Positions 52,059 to 59,991 of a stretch of 64,000 nucleotides of DNA are shown here, piece by piece. The notes under the pieces are model-generated. The model was not told the origin of the DNA. It did not search any database and worked only from the letters and a program-made list of their open reading frames with translations. The stretch's first letter is position 1; each line of letters begins with the position of its first letter. A program made the translations under genes and the position numbers. The DNA comes from Thermoplasmata archaeon. GTDB taxonomy: Archaea > Thermoplasmatota > Thermoplasmata > Lutacidiplasmatales > UBA184. Where the stretch lies: the NCBI GenBank assembly GCA_035622275.1, contig DASPVQ010000027.1, forward strand, positions 43,487-107,486. The letters are read 5' to 3'.

Positions 52059-53804
52059 GTGGAACCCCCGACCCCGCCGACGGGCACCCCCGCCACGAAG
52101 GCGGTGGTGCCGAAGCAGGCGCTCTCGCTGACGCTGAGCTCGGGCGCGGTCTTCGCGGCGAGCCTGGCAATCCAGCTGCTCGGGGTCGCCGCCAGCTACT
52201 TCCTCTACCACCGGATCGGCAACGTCTCGACCGAGGGGGCCGCGCTCCTCGGCACGGTCCAGCTGTTCCTGCTGATCGGCTCGTCGATCAACGGCGTCGG
52301 CGACCTGAGGCTCGGCACGGCGTACACCTACTACCTCGCGCGCGGCAAGCCCGCGACCGACAACACGACGGCCTACCTCTTGGTCCGGATGATGATGGTC
52401 GGGCTCGTCGGCCTCATCCTGTTCGTCGTCGCTCCGCTGAGCGTCGACGGCCGGCAGCTCGCCGCGGGCAACATCGAGTGGACGTCGCTCGGCGTCTTCC
52501 TCGCGCTGCCGGTCCTGTGGTCGTTCTCGACGGTCTACAACCAGCTGTTCATCGGCGAGGGGAACTCGCTCAAGGCCCAGTATCCCAGTCTGATCGAGGC
52601 GCTGGCCCGCCTGCCCGCGCTCATCTACGTCGCCTACTACGACCCGACGATCCAGGGCCTCACGATCGCCTACGTCGTCGGCGCCACCGCCTCGACGCTC
52701 TTCTCGCTGCCCGCGATCCTGCGGCGCGCCCGCCGCTTCCGCGCGTTCGAGGCGTCGCGCCTGTTCCGGTTCGCCTGGCCGCTGATGGGCAGCCTCATGC
52801 TCAACTACCTCGTCACGAACATGATCCCGTTCATCGTCGAGTTCTCCGGCGGGCCAGCCCAGCTCAACGCGTTCCTGCTCGCGAACGGCTTCCGGATCCT
52901 GGTGCTCTCGCTGCCGGCCGCGGTGACGACCCCCCTGTTCCCCTACATCGCCGGGCTGCACAAGCAGGAGGAGTACGAGGCGGTCCGTCGCGGTACCTGG
53001 CAGGCGTTACGGTACACCTCGCTGCTCCTCGTCCCGGGCGTCGTCGCGCTGGTGACCTACCGCAGCAACTTCCTGGTCGTGCTCGGCGGCAGTCGCTACG
53101 TCGCCTCCGCCTCCATCCCGCTCGCGATCCTCGTCGTGGGGGCGATCCCGCTCGCGCTCAGCCAGATCATGCAGTCGTCGATCAACGCCATCGGCCGCCA
53201 GCGTCTCGAGCTCTACATCACGAGCACCCAGGTCGCGGTCCTGTTCGCGGCCGCGTTCCTCCTCCTGCCGCCGTACGGGCTCCTGCCCGCGGGCGACGTG
53301 CTGGTCTCGGCGTCGATCGCCGTCCTCCTTTCCTCCTGCGCGGCGATCGCGCTCAACACCTACTTCCTCGAGACCCTGATCGCCGTGCGGATCCAGGTGC
53401 GTTCGGTGATCGCAATCAGCGTCGGCGCGGCGCTGAGCTTCGGCGTGATCTCTCGCTTCAACAAGCCGGGGTTCCTTCCGGCCACGACCGGTTACGAGCT
53501 CGCCGGCGTGATCGTCCTGTGCTTCGCGGTGTACTTCGTCGTCCTCGCGCTCTTTGGCGAGCTGACGAAGCAGGACGTGCACCTGATCGGTCGGTCGATC
53601 GGTCTGCCGGAGTCGTGGTGCCGCGCGATCGCCCGCCTGTGCTGGCGCAGCACGTCGGCGGAGCTCGCGCCGGTCCGACCGGAGCAGGCCCGCGGCCTGC
53701 GCCAGCCCGAGCTCCCCGAGACGTTCGTCGGCACGCGGGAGATGCCCGACATCGGCGCCCCGCTGCCGGCGACACCCCCCGAGGAGGACCGCAAGGGTCC
53801 CTAG
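52059..53804 (+). CDS. MOP-superfamily polysaccharide/oligosaccharide flippase-like protein
   Basis: A 581-residue membrane protein with about 14 helices. It has LSSGAVFAASLAIQLLGVAASYFLYHRIG, NGVGDLRLGTAYTYYLARG and the mid-protein SRLFRFAWPLMGSLMLNYLVTN repeat of the domain. The C-terminal helix bundle is followed by a long proline-rich tail. Probably moves a lipid-linked glycan or polymer across the membrane. It is related in fold to the 5226 gene but not a close paralogue by eye. GTG start. Confidence 0.75.
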   Translation: MEPPTPPTGTPATKAVVPKQALSLTLSSGAVFAASLAIQLLGVAASYFLYHRIGNVSTEGAALLGTVQLFLLIGSSINGVGDLRLGTAYTYYLARGKPATDNTTAYLLVRMMMVGLVGLILFVVAPLSVDGRQLAAGNIEWTSLGVFLALPVLWSFSTVYNQLFIGEGNSLKAQYPSLIEALARLPALIYVAYYDPTIQGLTIAYVVGATASTLFSLPAILRRARRFRAFEASRLFRFAWPLMGSLMLNYLVTNMIPFIVEFSGGPAQLNAFLLANGFRILVLSLPAAVTTPLFPYIAGLHKQEEYEAVRRGTWQALRYTSLLLVPGVVALVTYRSNFLVVLGGSRYVASASIPLAILVVGAIPLALSQIMQSSINAIGRQRLELYITSTQVAVLFAAAFLLLPPYGLLPAGDVLVSASIAVLLSSCAAIALNTYFLETLIAVRIQVRSVIAISVGAALSFGVISRFNKPGFLPATTGYELAGVIVLCFAVYFVVLALFGELTKQDVHLIGRSIGLPESWCRAIARLCWRSTSAELAPVRPEQARGLRQPELPETFVGTREMPDIGAPLPATPPEEDRKGP

Positions 53805-53951
53805 GCGCGGGGCGAGCCCCCCGCTCCGTGTCACCGCGTGCGCTACGGCCGAACTCCGAGGGCGCGGCCCCCGAAGACACGGTGGTTGTCGCTGCCCCGG
53901 CTTCGCAGAGCTTAAGCCAAGGTGCGGGCTCGTTCGGTCGAGGTCAGTTCC

Positions 53952-54344
53952 ATGATCCACGTCGAGATCCGTCCCGCGGCGGTCGATCAAGTCAAGACCC
54001 TGATCCGGGGCCAGAAGCCCGAGATCGGGGTCCGGGTCTACGCCCAGCCGGGCGGAGGCGGCTGCTGCGGCGGCGGCAGCGCGGTGCAGTTCGGGCTCGC
54101 GTTCGCCAAGCCCCGGGCCGACGACGAGGTCGTCCGCGCGGACGGCTTCCAGCTCCTCATCGATCCGACGAGCACCCAGTTCGTCGACGGCGCGGTCATC
54201 GACTACGTCGAGGACCTCAACCAGTCCGGCTTCAAGATCACCAACCCGACCCTCCCCGAGCCGGATGCCGCCGGCCGGGCGGGGGGATGCGGGTCCTGCG
54301 GCAGCAACTCCTCGAACGGCGGCGGCTGCGGCTGCGGGCACTAG
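53952..54344 (+). CDS. IscA/HesB-like iron-sulfur assembly protein with Cys-rich tail
   Basis: A 130-residue protein of the A-type carrier fold: VEIRPAAVDQVKTLIRGQ, GVRVYAQPGGGGCCGGGSAVQFGLAF, DGFQLLIDPTSTQFVDGAVIDYVEDLNQSGFKITNP (given as a span). The first ligand Cys appears as a CC pair (Cys38, Cys39). The usual CGCG tail is replaced by a longer Gly/Ser/Cys tail with GGCGSCG and GGGCGCGH (Cys113, 116, 126, 128, ending in His130). A TATA-like GAGCTTAAG at about 53907-53915 precedes it. Confidence 0.82.
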   Translation: MIHVEIRPAAVDQVKTLIRGQKPEIGVRVYAQPGGGGCCGGGSAVQFGLAFAKPRADDEVVRADGFQLLIDPTSTQFVDGAVIDYVEDLNQSGFKITNPTLPEPDAAGRAGGCGSCGSNSSNGGGCGCGH

Positions 54345-54467
54345 CGGACGGGGTTCGACGAGGGCGTCGGCTGGATCGCATCGCCCGGGCCCGGGCCCTC
54401 CCGCGCCGGCGCGTCGCGCCCCGGGCGCCCGCGCGCGAGGCGGGGCCCGCGCCGACGGGGGCCCGGC

Positions 54468-55394
54468 GTGAGCGAGCTCGCGCTGCGGAGCATCGACCTG
54501 CGCAAGACCTACCGCTCGCGCGGGGCCCCTCCGGTGGCCGCGCTCGTCGGGGTGTCCATGGAGGTGCGCCGGGGCGAGCGCGTGGCGCTGCTCGGCCGCA
54601 ACGGCGCGGGGAAGACCACGTTCCTGAAGATCGCCTCGACCTTGCTGCGCCCGACCTCTGGATCGGTCGAGATCTTTGGCCTCGACGCTGTGCGAACGCC
54701 CGACCGCGCGCGCCCGTACATCGCGGTCGTCCCGCAGGAAGGCAAGCCGTTCTCCCACCTCTCCCCGCGCGAGCAGGTGTACACGTACCTGCGGGCGCGG
54801 GGGATCTCCCGCGAGACCGCGAAGGCCCGCACCGAGGAGGCGCTGAGCCGCATGGGACTCCAGGAGATCGCCGATCGTCTCTCCGTGACGCTCAGCGGTG
54901 GGCAGCGCCAGCGCACGATGGTCGCGACGGTCATCGCCACGGAGGCGCCGCTCCTGTTCCTGGACGAGCCCACGATCGGCATGGACCCGTTCGCGCGCCG
55001 CGAGGTGTGGGCTTCGCTGCGGGAACTCACGCAGAAGGGCTCGACGATCCTGCTGACGACCCACTACCTGGACGAGGCCGAGGTCCTGAGCCAGCGCCTC
55101 TACATCGTCGAGCGGGGCTCGGTCCTCGTGAGCGGGACCGCAGAGGACCTCAAGCGCTCGGTCGGCGGCACCCTACGGGTGTCGATGCCGAGCGGGGCGG
55201 GCCAGCTCGAGGCGTTCCGCTCCTTCGGGGAGTGCACGGCGGACGGGAGCGCGCTCACCGTCATCGTGCTGCCGCACCGGCTGGGCGAGCTGATGGACCT
55301 CGCCGTCGAGCGCGGTCTCACGGCCACGGTCGGCCCCGTGACGCTCGAGGAGGCGTTCCTGAAGGCCGTGGGACGGTCGATCGATGAGGACTGA
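54468..55394 (+). CDS. ABC-2 type exporter ATP-binding protein
   Basis: A 308-residue DrrA-like ATPase. It has LLGRNGAGKTTFLKIAST, the Q-loop VVPQEGKPFSHL, the signature TLSGGQRQR and LLFLDEPTIGMDPFARREV. A C-terminal domain of about 90 residues follows, as in drug/lipid exporters of this family. The stop overlaps the next permease start by 11 nt. It forms a three-gene exporter with the two permeases. Substrate unknown. Confidence 0.88.
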   Translation: MSELALRSIDLRKTYRSRGAPPVAALVGVSMEVRRGERVALLGRNGAGKTTFLKIASTLLRPTSGSVEIFGLDAVRTPDRARPYIAVVPQEGKPFSHLSPREQVYTYLRARGISRETAKARTEEALSRMGLQEIADRLSVTLSGGQRQRTMVATVIATEAPLLFLDEPTIGMDPFARREVWASLRELTQKGSTILLTTHYLDEAEVLSQRLYIVERGSVLVSGTAEDLKRSVGGTLRVSMPSGAGQLEAFRSFGECTADGSALTVIVLPHRLGELMDLAVERGLTATVGPVTLEEAFLKAVGRSIDED

Positions 55395-56148
55395 GCCGGC
55401 TGCGACGGCCGCCCGGGCGTTCCGGGGGACGGCGGCGTTCCTCTGGGCCGAGGTGCTCCAGCAGCAGAACGAGCGCCTGGCGATGGCGACCTCGATGGTC
55501 GTCCAGTCGGTGATCCTCGTCTTCGTCTACATCCTCGACCCGTCGCTGCTCGGGGTCGCCTTCGTGGGCGCGATCCTCTTCTCGACGTTCGTGATGGGCC
55601 AGCGGGTCCTCAACGAGGCCGCCTACCTGAGGATCGACCACAAGGCGAACGACCTGTACCTCGCCGGGCCGATGACCCCCGAGGCGTACTTCCTCGGCAT
55701 GTCGGTCGGCATCCTGATCGTCTACCTGCCGCCGGTCGTCCTGCTCGGCGTGCTCGCCACCCTCATCGTCCCGCTCTCGGTCGCGACCGGCCTTCTGCTG
55801 CTCGGCCTCTCGGGCGTCGTCTGGCTCGCGGCGGCGTCGATCGGCTACATCTTCTCGACGTTCTTCCGGGACAACCGGGCGATCTGGGCGTACTCGAGCC
55901 TGTTCTTCAACATCTTCGGGGTCCTCGCACCGGTCTTCTATCCGCTCGGCTACTTCCCGGCCGCCCTCCGCCCGTTGGTGCTCCTGATGCCGCCGAGCGC
56001 GGCCGCGGCGCTGATGCAGTCGGTGCTCGGGGTGACCCAGCTGCCGCCGCTCGAGGTGGCCCTGGCCGCCGGCGGCCTCGTGGTCGAGGCGCTCGCGCTG
56101 TTCGCCGTCGCGGTCTACTGGGCCCGGCGGACCGTGCGGGGGGAGTAG
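55384..56148 (+). CDS. ABC-2 type permease (1)
   Basis: A 254-residue permease with about six helices. The open reading starts inside the ATPase gene (11-nt overlap). Glycine-rich helices and the conserved intermediate loop between helix 2 and 3 fit the ABC-2 family (RIDHKANDLYLAGPMTPEAYFLG). The stop TAG directly abuts the start of the second permease (56149), so the two are almost certainly co-translated. No catalytic motif is expected. Confidence 0.82.
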   Translation: MRTEPAATAARAFRGTAAFLWAEVLQQQNERLAMATSMVVQSVILVFVYILDPSLLGVAFVGAILFSTFVMGQRVLNEAAYLRIDHKANDLYLAGPMTPEAYFLGMSVGILIVYLPPVVLLGVLATLIVPLSVATGLLLLGLSGVVWLAAASIGYIFSTFFRDNRAIWAYSSLFFNIFGVLAPVFYPLGYFPAALRPLVLLMPPSAAAALMQSVLGVTQLPPLEVALAAGGLVVEALALFAVAVYWARRTVRGE

Positions 56149-56931
56149 ATGGCGACCGTCGAGGGCCGCCTGCCCGACGTCCCGACCGAGGGCCGCGCGC
56201 TCCCCGCCTTCGGGATCGTGGGCTGGCGGTGGATCTCGCGGAACCCGGCGGTAGCGATCACCCCGGTGCTCCTGCCGTTCATCTTTCTGTACTTCCTCTC
56301 GCTGATCTCGCCGCCGTCGCTCCTGCCGCTCGAGATCGTCGGGGCGATGCTGTTCACGATGCAGAACATCGGCTCCTGGACGCTCGGCGACAGCGCGTTC
56401 TGGCGGATCGAGAGCTCGCTGCAGGACCTGTTCGTCGCGAGCCCGTTGAGCCGGGTCCGCTACCTGTTCGGGATCGCGTTCTCGAACCTGATCGCGATGC
56501 TGCCCGCGCTCGCGATCCTGACGGCGCTGCTCGCCTGGGTCGGCGGCGCGCGGGGGGTGCCCCTGACGCCGTTCGGCGCCCTCGCCCTCTTCGTGGCCCT
56601 CTTCACGTTGTGGGTCCTCTTCTCGTCGGTCGGCATCGCGATCTCGAGCCGGATCCACACCCAGCGGGAGATCTGGCCGGTGGGCAATCTCACGTTCACG
56701 ATCCTCGGGATGCTGTCGCCGCTGTACTACCCGCTAGCGGCCCTCCCGCCGCTGTGGCAGGACGTGGCTCGGTTCCTGCCGACCACCTACGCCGCGCTGC
56801 TCGTCCAGGGGGCGCTCGGGATCACGCCCGCGACGCCGACCGAGCTGGCGCTCTACGCCGGGCTGCTCGCGGCGAGCGCGATCGTCGGGCTCACGATCAC
56901 CCTGCGACTCTACCGGTGGGGCGAAGGGTGA
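56149..56931 (+). CDS. ABC-2 type permease (2)
   Basis: A 260-residue permease with about six helices (FGIVGWRWISRNPAVAITPVLL at the start, WRIESSLQDLFVASPLSRVRYLFG loop). It matches permease 1 in layout, and the pair plus the ATPase form a heterodimeric exporter. Its stop is the end of the operon; no gene follows for about 210 nt. Confidence 0.8.
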   Translation: MATVEGRLPDVPTEGRALPAFGIVGWRWISRNPAVAITPVLLPFIFLYFLSLISPPSLLPLEIVGAMLFTMQNIGSWTLGDSAFWRIESSLQDLFVASPLSRVRYLFGIAFSNLIAMLPALAILTALLAWVGGARGVPLTPFGALALFVALFTLWVLFSSVGIAISSRIHTQREIWPVGNLTFTILGMLSPLYYPLAALPPLWQDVARFLPTTYAALLVQGALGITPATPTELALYAGLLAASAIVGLTITLRLYRWGEG

Positions 56932-57143
56932 GCCGGCGGCCCTCCGGGGGGCCCGTCCGCTGCGCCCCATCCGCCTCCGGTCGCGAAACGTTCAAGCGGG
57001 GGACCGCCATGGTACACGCGGTGCGCTCACCGACCCTGGATCGTTCCGTATTCCGCCCCGGCCCCTCGGCCGCGGGGCCGGTCGGTCGGCGCGATCGATG
57101 CTGGCGTTCCTCCCGCTCGGGAGGCCCGTAGGAGAGCCAAGCG

Positions 57144-57461
57144 ATGGGCAACGACGAGTTCGACGAGATTCTGAGCGCGCTCGACCGCGAGACGGCCCGG
57201 ATCCGCGTGCGCGCGGAGCCCCGCCGGTACAACAAGCCCGCCACCGTGATCGGCGGTTTCCCACCCGGCGTCGACCTCGCCGAGACGACCCGGGCGCTCA
57301 AGAACCGGCTCGCGACCGGAGGCTCGGTGGTGGACGGCGAGGTGTACCTCCAGGGCGACCACCGGGCCCGCATCCGCGACGAGCTCGCCCGCCTCGGCTT
57401 CGACCCCGAGACGATCGAGATCTCGGACGCCCCGCTGCCGAAGCGCGGTCGGCACGGCTGA
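57144..57461 (+). CDS. Translation initiation factor aIF1 (SUI1 family)
   Basis: A 105-residue SUI1-domain protein. The typical features are RIRVRAEPRRYNKPATVIGGF, then KNRLATGGSVVDGEVYLQGDHR (LKxxxxxGG and QGDHR of the fold) and the last strand. It binds the small subunit and monitors start codon selection. ATG at 57144 with GGAGAG about ten nt upstream. The 212-nt gap before it (56932-57143) shows only a GC-rich leader and an unremarkable 40-codon frame. Confidence 0.92.
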   Translation: MGNDEFDEILSALDRETARIRVRAEPRRYNKPATVIGGFPPGVDLAETTRALKNRLATGGSVVDGEVYLQGDHRARIRDELARLGFDPETIEISDAPLPKRGRHG

Positions 57462-57480
57462 TCGCTCGCACGCAGAAGGT

Positions 57481-57526
57481 GCGGGGTTCTCAAGTCCCGC
57501 CACCGTTCCCGCGCGAAATCGGTGGC
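57481..57526 (+). terminator. Two overlapping hairpins after aIF1; possible terminator, tRNA T-arm-like
   Basis: GCGGG...CCCGC (57481-57500) and GCCACCG...CGGTGGC (57499-57526, 14-nt loop) form successive stems in the gap between aIF1 and the rhodanese. The first resembles a tRNA T-arm but its loop carries two extra bases (GTTC-TC-AAGTC). Whether it terminates transcription or is a relic is unclear. Confidence 0.35.
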
Positions 57527-57555
57527 CTTAGGCGCGGAATGCAGCCTCCGTCGAG

Positions 57556-57564
57556 GGTATATCC
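57556..57564 (+). promoter_or_regulatory. TATA box of the rhodanese gene
   Basis: GGTATATCC lies about 34 nt before the ATG at 57594 and predicts a short leader. Confidence 0.6.
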
Positions 57565-57593
57565 TCACGCGCGTCGGGCCGCGGCGAAGAACC

Positions 57594-58451
57594 ATGGCCG
57601 CGTACGCGCATCCGGACGTCCTGGTCGACACCGCATGGCTGGCCGAGCATCTCAACGATCCGAAGGTCCGGATCGCCGAGGTCGACTACGACCCGGCCGC
57701 GAACTACGAGCTGGGCCACGTGCCGGGCTCCGTGCTCTTCGACTGGCGCAAGGACATCAACGACCCGATCAAGCGTGACATCCTCTCCTCCGAGGCGCTC
57801 ACCGCGCTGTTCCACCGGGCCGGAGTCGATCCCGACACCACGCTCGTCCTCTACGGCGACTTCAACAACTGGTTCGCCGCGTTCGCCTTCTGGGTGTTCA
57901 CGTACTACGGCGCCAAGCACCTGAAGATCCTGAACGGGGGCCGCAAGAAGTGGATCGCCGAGGACCGGCCGCTATCCAAGGACGTCCCGAAGGTGCCGGC
58001 AGGCTCGTTCACGGCGCACGCTGCGGACGCCAAGCTGCGGGCGTTCCTGGACGACGTCCGCGCCGCCCTTCCCGAGGTGAAGGCCGGCAAGCTCGGCCTG
58101 GTCGACGTGCGGGGGCCCAAGGAGTTCTCCGGCGAGATCACCGCGCCCCCGGAGTATCCGACCGAGCACGCCCAGCGCGGGGGCCACATCCCCGGCGCGA
58201 AGAACATCCCGTGGGCCCAGGCCGTCCAGGACGATGGCACGTTCAAGAGCCGCGACGAGCTCGAGACCCTCTACGGCTCCAAGGGGATCACGGGGCAGGT
58301 GCCGGTGATCACGTACTGCCGCATCGGCGAGCGCTCGAGCCACACCTGGTTCGTCCTGAAGTACCTCCTCGGGTACCCGGACGTGCGCAACTACGACGGC
58401 TCGTGGACCGAGTGGGGGAACCTGGTCCGCACCCCGATCGAGAAGGCGTAG
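57594..58451 (+). CDS. Two-domain sulfurtransferase (rhodanese)
   Basis: A 285-residue tandem rhodanese. The N-terminal inactive-type domain has VRIAEVDYDPAANYELGHVPGSVLFDW, and the C-terminal domain has LGLVDVRGPKEFSGE, GGHIPGAKNIPW and the catalytic loop TYCRIGERSS with Cys at its start. It transfers sulfane sulfur to thiophilic acceptors (thiosulfate or persulfide chemistry). ATG at 57594 chosen over an earlier start at 57522 by the TATA position. The stop lies 4 nt from the tail-to-tail GcvH-like/TusA fusion gene. Confidence 0.9.
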   Translation: MAAYAHPDVLVDTAWLAEHLNDPKVRIAEVDYDPAANYELGHVPGSVLFDWRKDINDPIKRDILSSEALTALFHRAGVDPDTTLVLYGDFNNWFAAFAFWVFTYYGAKHLKILNGGRKKWIAEDRPLSKDVPKVPAGSFTAHAADAKLRAFLDDVRAALPEVKAGKLGLVDVRGPKEFSGEITAPPEYPTEHAQRGGHIPGAKNIPWAQAVQDDGTFKSRDELETLYGSKGITGQVPVITYCRIGERSSHTWFVLKYLLGYPDVRNYDGSWTEWGNLVRTPIEKA

Positions 58452-58455
58452 GCGC

Positions 58456-59145
58456 CTAGTCCCGGCGGGGACGGCGCGGCCGGGGGGCCGCCTCCTTGCG
58501 GACGAGGAACTGGTGCAGGTTCCCTTCCGAACGGTGCGCGAGCAGGCGCTCGCCGGTCTGGTCCGCCCAGCGCTCCATCTCGATCGGGCTCGTCGGATCG
58601 TCGGTGACGAGGAGGACCGCCGTCCCGGCCGGGCGCGCGCGCAACTCCTCGTTGAGCAGCGTCAGCACCGCGGAGCACTCGAGACCGATCTCGTAGAGCT
58701 CGAGGTCGGGCGTCTGGGGCCAGCAACGGATCCGCTGCGCCCGGATGCGCTCGGCGAGGCGCCCGGCGATCGCACCCGCGGTCTCGAGCCCGTGCGGCGG
58801 ACCGGTCGGGCGTACGCGGACGACCCACCCGTCGTCGTACGGCGCGTCGTTGAGCAGCCGGGGCCGGATCGCGATCGCCGCGTTCCGCTCGAGCACGGTC
58901 GCGTCGACGGGTAGCCGCACGGCGCCCGTGAGGCGGACGCTCTCGATCGTGGCGACGCTCCGCCCTCGGACGACCACGCCCTCGACCGGCCGGAACGTCA
59001 CCTCCCGGAACGGTCCGGCGAACCACACGAGCGGACCGATGAGCCCGACCCGCGCGCTGACGCCCGTCGCTTCGGGCTGGTACCAGACGTCGTGCTCGAG
59101 GTCATAGAGTCGGTCCTCCGGCACCGGGCACCCGCCGATCTCCAC
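58456..59145 (-). CDS. GcvH-like domain fused to TusA-like domain
   Basis: A 229-residue fusion. Residues about 9-113 match the glycine cleavage H fold (LYDLEHDVWYQPE, RVGLIGPLVWFAG, VATIESVRLTGAVRLPVDATV, LLNDAPYDDGWVVRV). Where H-proteins have the lipoylated Lys (ESVKA) this protein has Arg71. Residues about 153-217 match TusA/SirA: IGLECSAVLTLLNEELRA (Cys157 in place; the CPxP prolines are Ser and Val), then LLVTDDPTSPIEMERWADQTG. The tail is basic. It is convergent with a rhodanese. H-like lipoate-binding proteins, TusA and rhodaneses work together in sulfur-oxidation systems, which motivates the sulfur-trafficking inference. Confidence 0.78.
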   Translation of the reverse strand: MEIGGCPVPEDRLYDLEHDVWYQPEATGVSARVGLIGPLVWFAGPFREVTFRPVEGVVVRGRSVATIESVRLTGAVRLPVDATVLERNAAIAIRPRLLNDAPYDDGWVVRVRPTGPPHGLETAGAIAGRLAERIRAQRIRCWPQTPDLELYEIGLECSAVLTLLNEELRARPAGTAVLLVTDDPTSPIEMERWADQTGERLLAHRSEGNLHQFLVRKEAAPRPRRPRRD

Positions 59146-59213
59146 GCATATCGGACGGGGCCGACGCCCATTAGCCTCTCGCGCGCAACACGCTTTTGGC
59201 TTCCGGCCGGCTC

Positions 59214-59429
59214 ATGGCCGCTCCCATGGCGGGGCGGTGGGCGGAGGGAGCCTCCTCGGCCGCGCCCGGGCGCGCGCGCTGCCGGTGCGGCCACCTGCCG
59301 ACGCACCACATGGTGGTGGTCCCGCTGAGCGGCGCCGCCGGAGCTCGGCTCGAGGCGAGCGGTCCGTGCGCCGTGTGCGGCGAGGCGGCGTGCCGCCACT
59401 ACTCGGCCGGAGCCCCGACGCTCGGCTAG
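59214..59429 (+). CDS. Small Cys/His-rich protein, probable zinc binder
   Basis: A 71-residue protein. It has CRCGHLPTHH (Cys23, Cys25, His27, His31, His32), a 20-residue spacer and CAVCGEAACRHY (Cys52, Cys55, Cys60, His62). The spacing suggests two zinc sites of a treble-clef or ribbon type. No family recognised. The ATG at 59214 follows a leader at about 59196. The stop overlaps the convergent SRPBCC gene by four nt. Confidence 0.55.
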   Translation: MAAPMAGRWAEGASSAAPGRARCRCGHLPTHHMVVVPLSGAAGARLEASGPCAVCGEAACRHYSAGAPTLG

Positions 59430-59884
59430 CCGTACGCGGCCAGGATCAGGTAATCCTTGAGCCGGTGCAGCCGGTCGTCCCACAGGTGGAAGTGGAAGGA
59501 GCGGGCGGCTTCCCACGCTTCGCCCGCGCCCCAGCCGCTGTGCTCGAGCGTCACGTCGATCCCCTCGGGCGACTCCTGCAGCCGCACGTAGACGTGCGTG
59601 CGCGGCTCGGGCCGGTTCATCAGATCCGCGAACTCGGTCGGGCCCAACCAGCTGAAGCCGATGTCGACGTCCGGCGTGAGCTGCCGGATCCGACCGGTGC
59701 TCTCGAAGGCGACGGGTCCGTCCCAGGCGAGGTAGTACTCCCCACCGACCCGCGCCTCCACCCGCGCCCGGTCGGCCAGCCAGCCCGTCAGCTGCCGGGG
59801 GTCCGTGAACGCGGCGTGGATCATCGGGAGGGGGAGGGGGATCGTGACCTGGACGAGGATCGGATCGAGCGGATCGTCCGGCAC
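59426..59884 (-). CDS. SRPBCC/AHSA1-like domain protein
   Basis: A 152-residue START-like (SRPBCC) protein. It opens ILVQVTIPLPLPMIHAAFTDPRQLTGWLADRARVEARVGGEYYLAW, typical of AHSA1/activator of Hsp90-like small domains, and closes with GEAWEAARSFHFHLWDDRLHRLKDYL. This family binds hydrophobic ligands; role unknown here. GTG start at 59884. It lies head-to-head with the thermopsin-like surface gene, which starts about 108 nt away. Confidence 0.8.
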   Translation of the reverse strand: MPDDPLDPILVQVTIPLPLPMIHAAFTDPRQLTGWLADRARVEARVGGEYYLAWDGPVAFESTGRIRQLTPDVDIGFSWLGPTEFADLMNRPEPRTHVYVRLQESPEGIDVTLEHSGWGAGEAWEAARSFHFHLWDDRLHRLKDYLILAAYG

Positions 59885-59954
59885 GGGAGCGCGCTCCCCG
59901 AGCGGGCCTAAAGGGTTTTCGCGGAGGCGCTTCCGCGACTGCGAGAAGAAGGGG

Positions 59955-59964
59955 AAAGTTTATG
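59955..59964 (+). promoter_or_regulatory. TATA box of the thermopsin-like gene
   Basis: AAAGTTTATG is centred about 32 nt before ATG 59992. An ATG inside it at 59962 is in the same frame, but would start in the promoter, so 59992 is preferred. Confidence 0.6.
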
Positions 59965-59991
59965 CCTCGGAGCTCTCACGCATCCGTGCGT

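Noticed and set aside
57009..57131. A 40-codon reading frame before aIF1
   Set aside because: No motif, no clear ribosome binding site, and a Pro/Arg-rich product; treated as untranslated leader.
57481..57526. Circularly permuted or split tRNA
   Set aside because: The 5'-half D-arm and anticodon elements could not be found downstream, and the T-loop carries two extra bases.
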